64,000 bases of DNA from Lentisphaerota bacterium (lineage in GTDB: Bacteria; Verrucomicrobiota; Lentisphaeria; Oligosphaerales; JABHEG01), in contig JABHEG010000145.1 of assembly GCA_018676675.1 (NCBI GenBank), positions 1 through 64,000 of the forward strand, in the 5' to 3' direction. Shown piece after piece: positions 62,599-64,000 of this stretch (position 1 is its first letter; each line of letters starts with the position of its first letter). Under the pieces are notes generated by a model, which saw only the letters and a list, made by a program, of their open reading frames with translations, did no database searches and was not told the DNA's origin. Position numbers and translations under genes: made by a program.

Positions 62599-62669
62599 CC
62601 TGTTCCCTCCCGAATGCCCCCCATCGCCTTGGCCACAAGCACGGAGCCTTGTCTGACGTGAACTTGCCC

Positions 62670-62897
62670 CTATCGGCCAGTATCGGCTTTGGTTGCTGTG
62701 CTCCCTGAGATGCGGTGAGCCATCGCCCTTGAGCTCAGATCGCTGACGCTCGTGTCCGTCCACAGGCTGCGTTGCCAGTCCGTGTAATCGAATGGCTCAC
62801 GCAGCATTAGGGCCACGAATCGCTCTGCCTCCACGTGCCCAAGGGCCTTGCTCAGGGCTCTCAGTCCATCCGTTCTGAGTTCTGTGTCTGTGATCAT
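62670..62897 (-). CDS. small partner protein of the PIN gene
   Basis: 75 aa. E-L-R-T-D-G-L-R-A-L, L-G-x-V-E-A-E-R-F-V-A-L and R-E-P-F-D-Y-T-D-W-Q are features I recall from short proteins that occur beside PIN genes (from memory). Overlaps the PIN gene by four nt, but downstream of it, unlike usual antitoxin-first order. Confidence 0.6.
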   Translation of the reverse strand: MITDTELRTDGLRALSKALGHVEAERFVALMLREPFDYTDWQRSLWTDTSVSDLSSRAMAHRISGSTATKADTGR

Positions 62898-63328
62898 GGC
62901 CTTGGTTCCAGTACAAATTGGATCGGGTTACAGCCCCTGATCTCCGGTACTGCCGAGAGCTTCTTCAGAAGCCGGTCGTCCGTGGAGAGGAAGACGTCAC
63001 ATCCTGCCGCCATGGCACACGAAACGTGCAGTGCGTCTTTGGGTGCGATTCCACGCGCCACCAGTTGCTCTGCACAGCGAAGAACGTCGGGTGTCTGTTC
63101 GATATCCGCCGCCGCCTGGCCACGCCACCAAGCGATCTCTTCCCGACGTTCTGGGAATGGGTTCGCCCCGTTCTCGAAGTCCAGCATGTAGGACCATGCG
63201 AGATCAAGCCCCTTGGCAAGTATGCGACTCTGGATCTCCAACTTTGCCTCGGTCTCCAGCCTTACGCGGAGCTGGTCTTGATCGTCAAACGGTCTGTTGA
63301 AGCAACAGTTGTCCAGATAGACTGTCAT
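62894..63328 (-). CDS. PIN-domain ribonuclease (VapC-like)
   Basis: 144 aa. PIN acid residues: D6 in Y-L-D-N-C-C-F-N, central Glu/Asp positions, and D-A-L-H and S-T-D-D at the C-terminal part. Likely toxin of a toxin-antitoxin pair, acting on RNA. The ATG has only a weak ribosome site. The upstream hairpin at 63368-63420 may control it. Confidence 0.75.
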   Translation of the reverse strand: MTVYLDNCCFNRPFDDQDQLRVRLETEAKLEIQSRILAKGLDLAWSYMLDFENGANPFPERREEIAWWRGQAAADIEQTPDVLRCAEQLVARGIAPKDALHVSCAMAAGCDVFLSTDDRLLKKLSAVPEIRGCNPIQFVLEPRP

Positions 63329-63367
63329 CGCGATGGCGCTGTCCGTTCACTGTCCCGAATGGCCTGC

Positions 63368-63420
63368 AAGTCCCTCCTAAGATACGTCGGTGCTAGAAAG
63401 GTATCAACATGGAGGGACTT
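63368..63420. promoter_or_regulatory. bipartite inverted repeat upstream of the PIN gene
   Basis: AAGTCCCTCC (63368-63377) pairs perfectly with GGAGGGACTT (63411-63420); inside it GATAC (63381-63385) pairs with GTATC (63401-63405). It lies 40 nt upstream of the PIN start, a fit for an operator, an RNA hairpin or the end of an upstream transcript. The rest of 63329-63694 shows no gene. Confidence 0.5.
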
Positions 63421-63694
63421 CCCGGGGAACGGTCTGCCGAGTCCCTTGAACGGACACCTTCAGCTGTCCCGTCCCTCAGCCAAAGCAGCAGATAACTCAA
63501 CGTCCACGTGTGTAGTTGATTTGTGTTCACCGCGCAGGCAGTTCGGATTTCCGAGGCACGCTACTCGCCACTCACGATAGGGAATGGGACAAGAGGCCCC
63601 CAGCAGAAGGGCCGCGTGTTGATCAGTAACCCCAGGTGAGGTCGCGATCGCCCAACGGCCTCAGCCCACGAACCACTCACCGTCTTTCACATGG

Positions 63695-63988
63695 TCATTC
63701 CGCGCGCACGATATTCTGTGAATCAGACGAGAATCTCCACCTATTATTGCCATCCCAACCCTCAAGTGTGTAGGTTCCGCGAGCCATCGGCTGGTAATCC
63801 AGCGGGACGACTGCAGTTGTTTTCAGCAGGAATCGCCGGAACGCCTCAGGCGTCGGTAGGTCTCCCGTTCGAGCTCGGGAATCGTCGATCCACTCCGACG
63901 CTGCGACAAACTCCTGGGAGATAGTTCTCGTGGGCTTTGGCGAAACGGTTCCCGTAGCTAACAGACCAGCCCACAAAGCCATGCACAT
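63695..63988 (-). CDS. small exported protein, possibly incomplete
   Basis: 97 aa as read from ATG 63988; the frame is open to the window edge, so the real start may lie beyond 64000. The N-terminus looks like a signal peptide (M-A-L-W-A-G-L-L-A-T-G-T-V-S). Mature part has T-Y-T-L-E-G-W-D and R-W-R-F. Not recognised. It could be the next cassette's small protein. Confidence 0.45.
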   Translation of the reverse strand: MCMALWAGLLATGTVSPKPTRTISQEFVAASEWIDDSRARTGDLPTPEAFRRFLLKTTAVVPLDYQPMARGTYTLEGWDGNNRWRFSSDSQNIVRAE

Positions 63989-64000
63989 AGCGCCGACCGC

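Noticed and set aside
62599..62763. N-terminal extension of tip R
   Set aside because: 55 residues without RHS content; ATG 62598 has GGAGG.
1..64000. tRNA, rRNA or riboswitch genes
   Set aside because: I looked in all gaps over 150 nt and saw no cloverleaf or known aptamer pattern by eye; a tRNAscan/Infernal run would settle it.

Overview
The window reads as a chromosomal segment of a high-GC, Gram-negative (LPS-making) bacterium. Kdo and heptose synthesis genes (kdsA, kdsB, a RfaE1/HldA kinase, a GmhB phosphatase), lptA/B/C, lpxA and a FabZ double domain show a real outer membrane. A McsA-McsB-ClpC arginine-kinase module, a very large Ser/Thr kinase, an FHA protein, LamG-glycosidase fusions, tungsten aldehyde:ferredoxin oxidoreductase and RHS tips together suggest the PVC superphylum (Kiritimatiellota, Lentisphaerota or Verrucomicrobiota-like). 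This placement is inference; no rRNA or other phylogenetic marker is present apart from serS and clpC.

Layout, left to right. 1-3.2 kb: two exported proteins on the minus strand (PQQ-type propeller, serine hydrolase). 3.4-5.4 kb: GmhB-type phosphatase facing a UroD-like protein. 5.8-9.0 kb (+): tandem FabZ, lpxA, serS, ending in a clear terminator. 9.3-13.7 kb (+): a four-gene acyl-CoA operon (CoA-transferase, thiolase, hydroxyacyl-CoA dehydrogenase, SDR), followed with a 1-nt overlap by a 1225-aa secreted glycosidase with two LamG domains. 17.7-18.5 kb: a small amidohydrolase/PHP-like protein facing the next block. 18.5-32.6 kb (-): STPK, then mcsA-mcsB-clpC-FHA-hldA-kdsB-kdsA-lptC-lptA-lptB-hpf as a tightly packed gene string joining protein quality control and LPS core/transport. 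32.9-45.3 kb: thioesterase, then a sugar catabolic cluster (RpiB-like, split transketolase, DASS carrier, AOR, EamA carrier, Gfo/Idh/MocA, NagB-like, amidohydrolase) behind a ROK regulator that is divergent from a second Gfo/Idh/MocA gene.

45.6-62.8 kb (-) is the accessory heart of the window: seven orphan C-terminal RHS tips. All share a near-identical block of about 140 bp, and five share about 250 bp. Six are followed on the same strand by a different small gene whose product is predicted to be exported or membrane-anchored. Three tip toxins carry an HExxH zincin motif, one of them strongly like the Atp23/M76 metallopeptidases. I read this as a store of toxin-immunity cassettes for an RHS protein encoded elsewhere (probably beyond 64 kb), with toxins that act outside the cytoplasm. 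The array is interrupted at 52.6-58.5 kb by a mobile-element-like set: Cys-cluster protein, primase-like ATPase, two tandem tyrosine recombinases and a PD-(D/E)XK Rpn-type nuclease. A PIN-domain pair and one small exported protein close the window.

Most starts below were chosen by Shine-Dalgarno position and family length, so several are shorter than the longest open frame.
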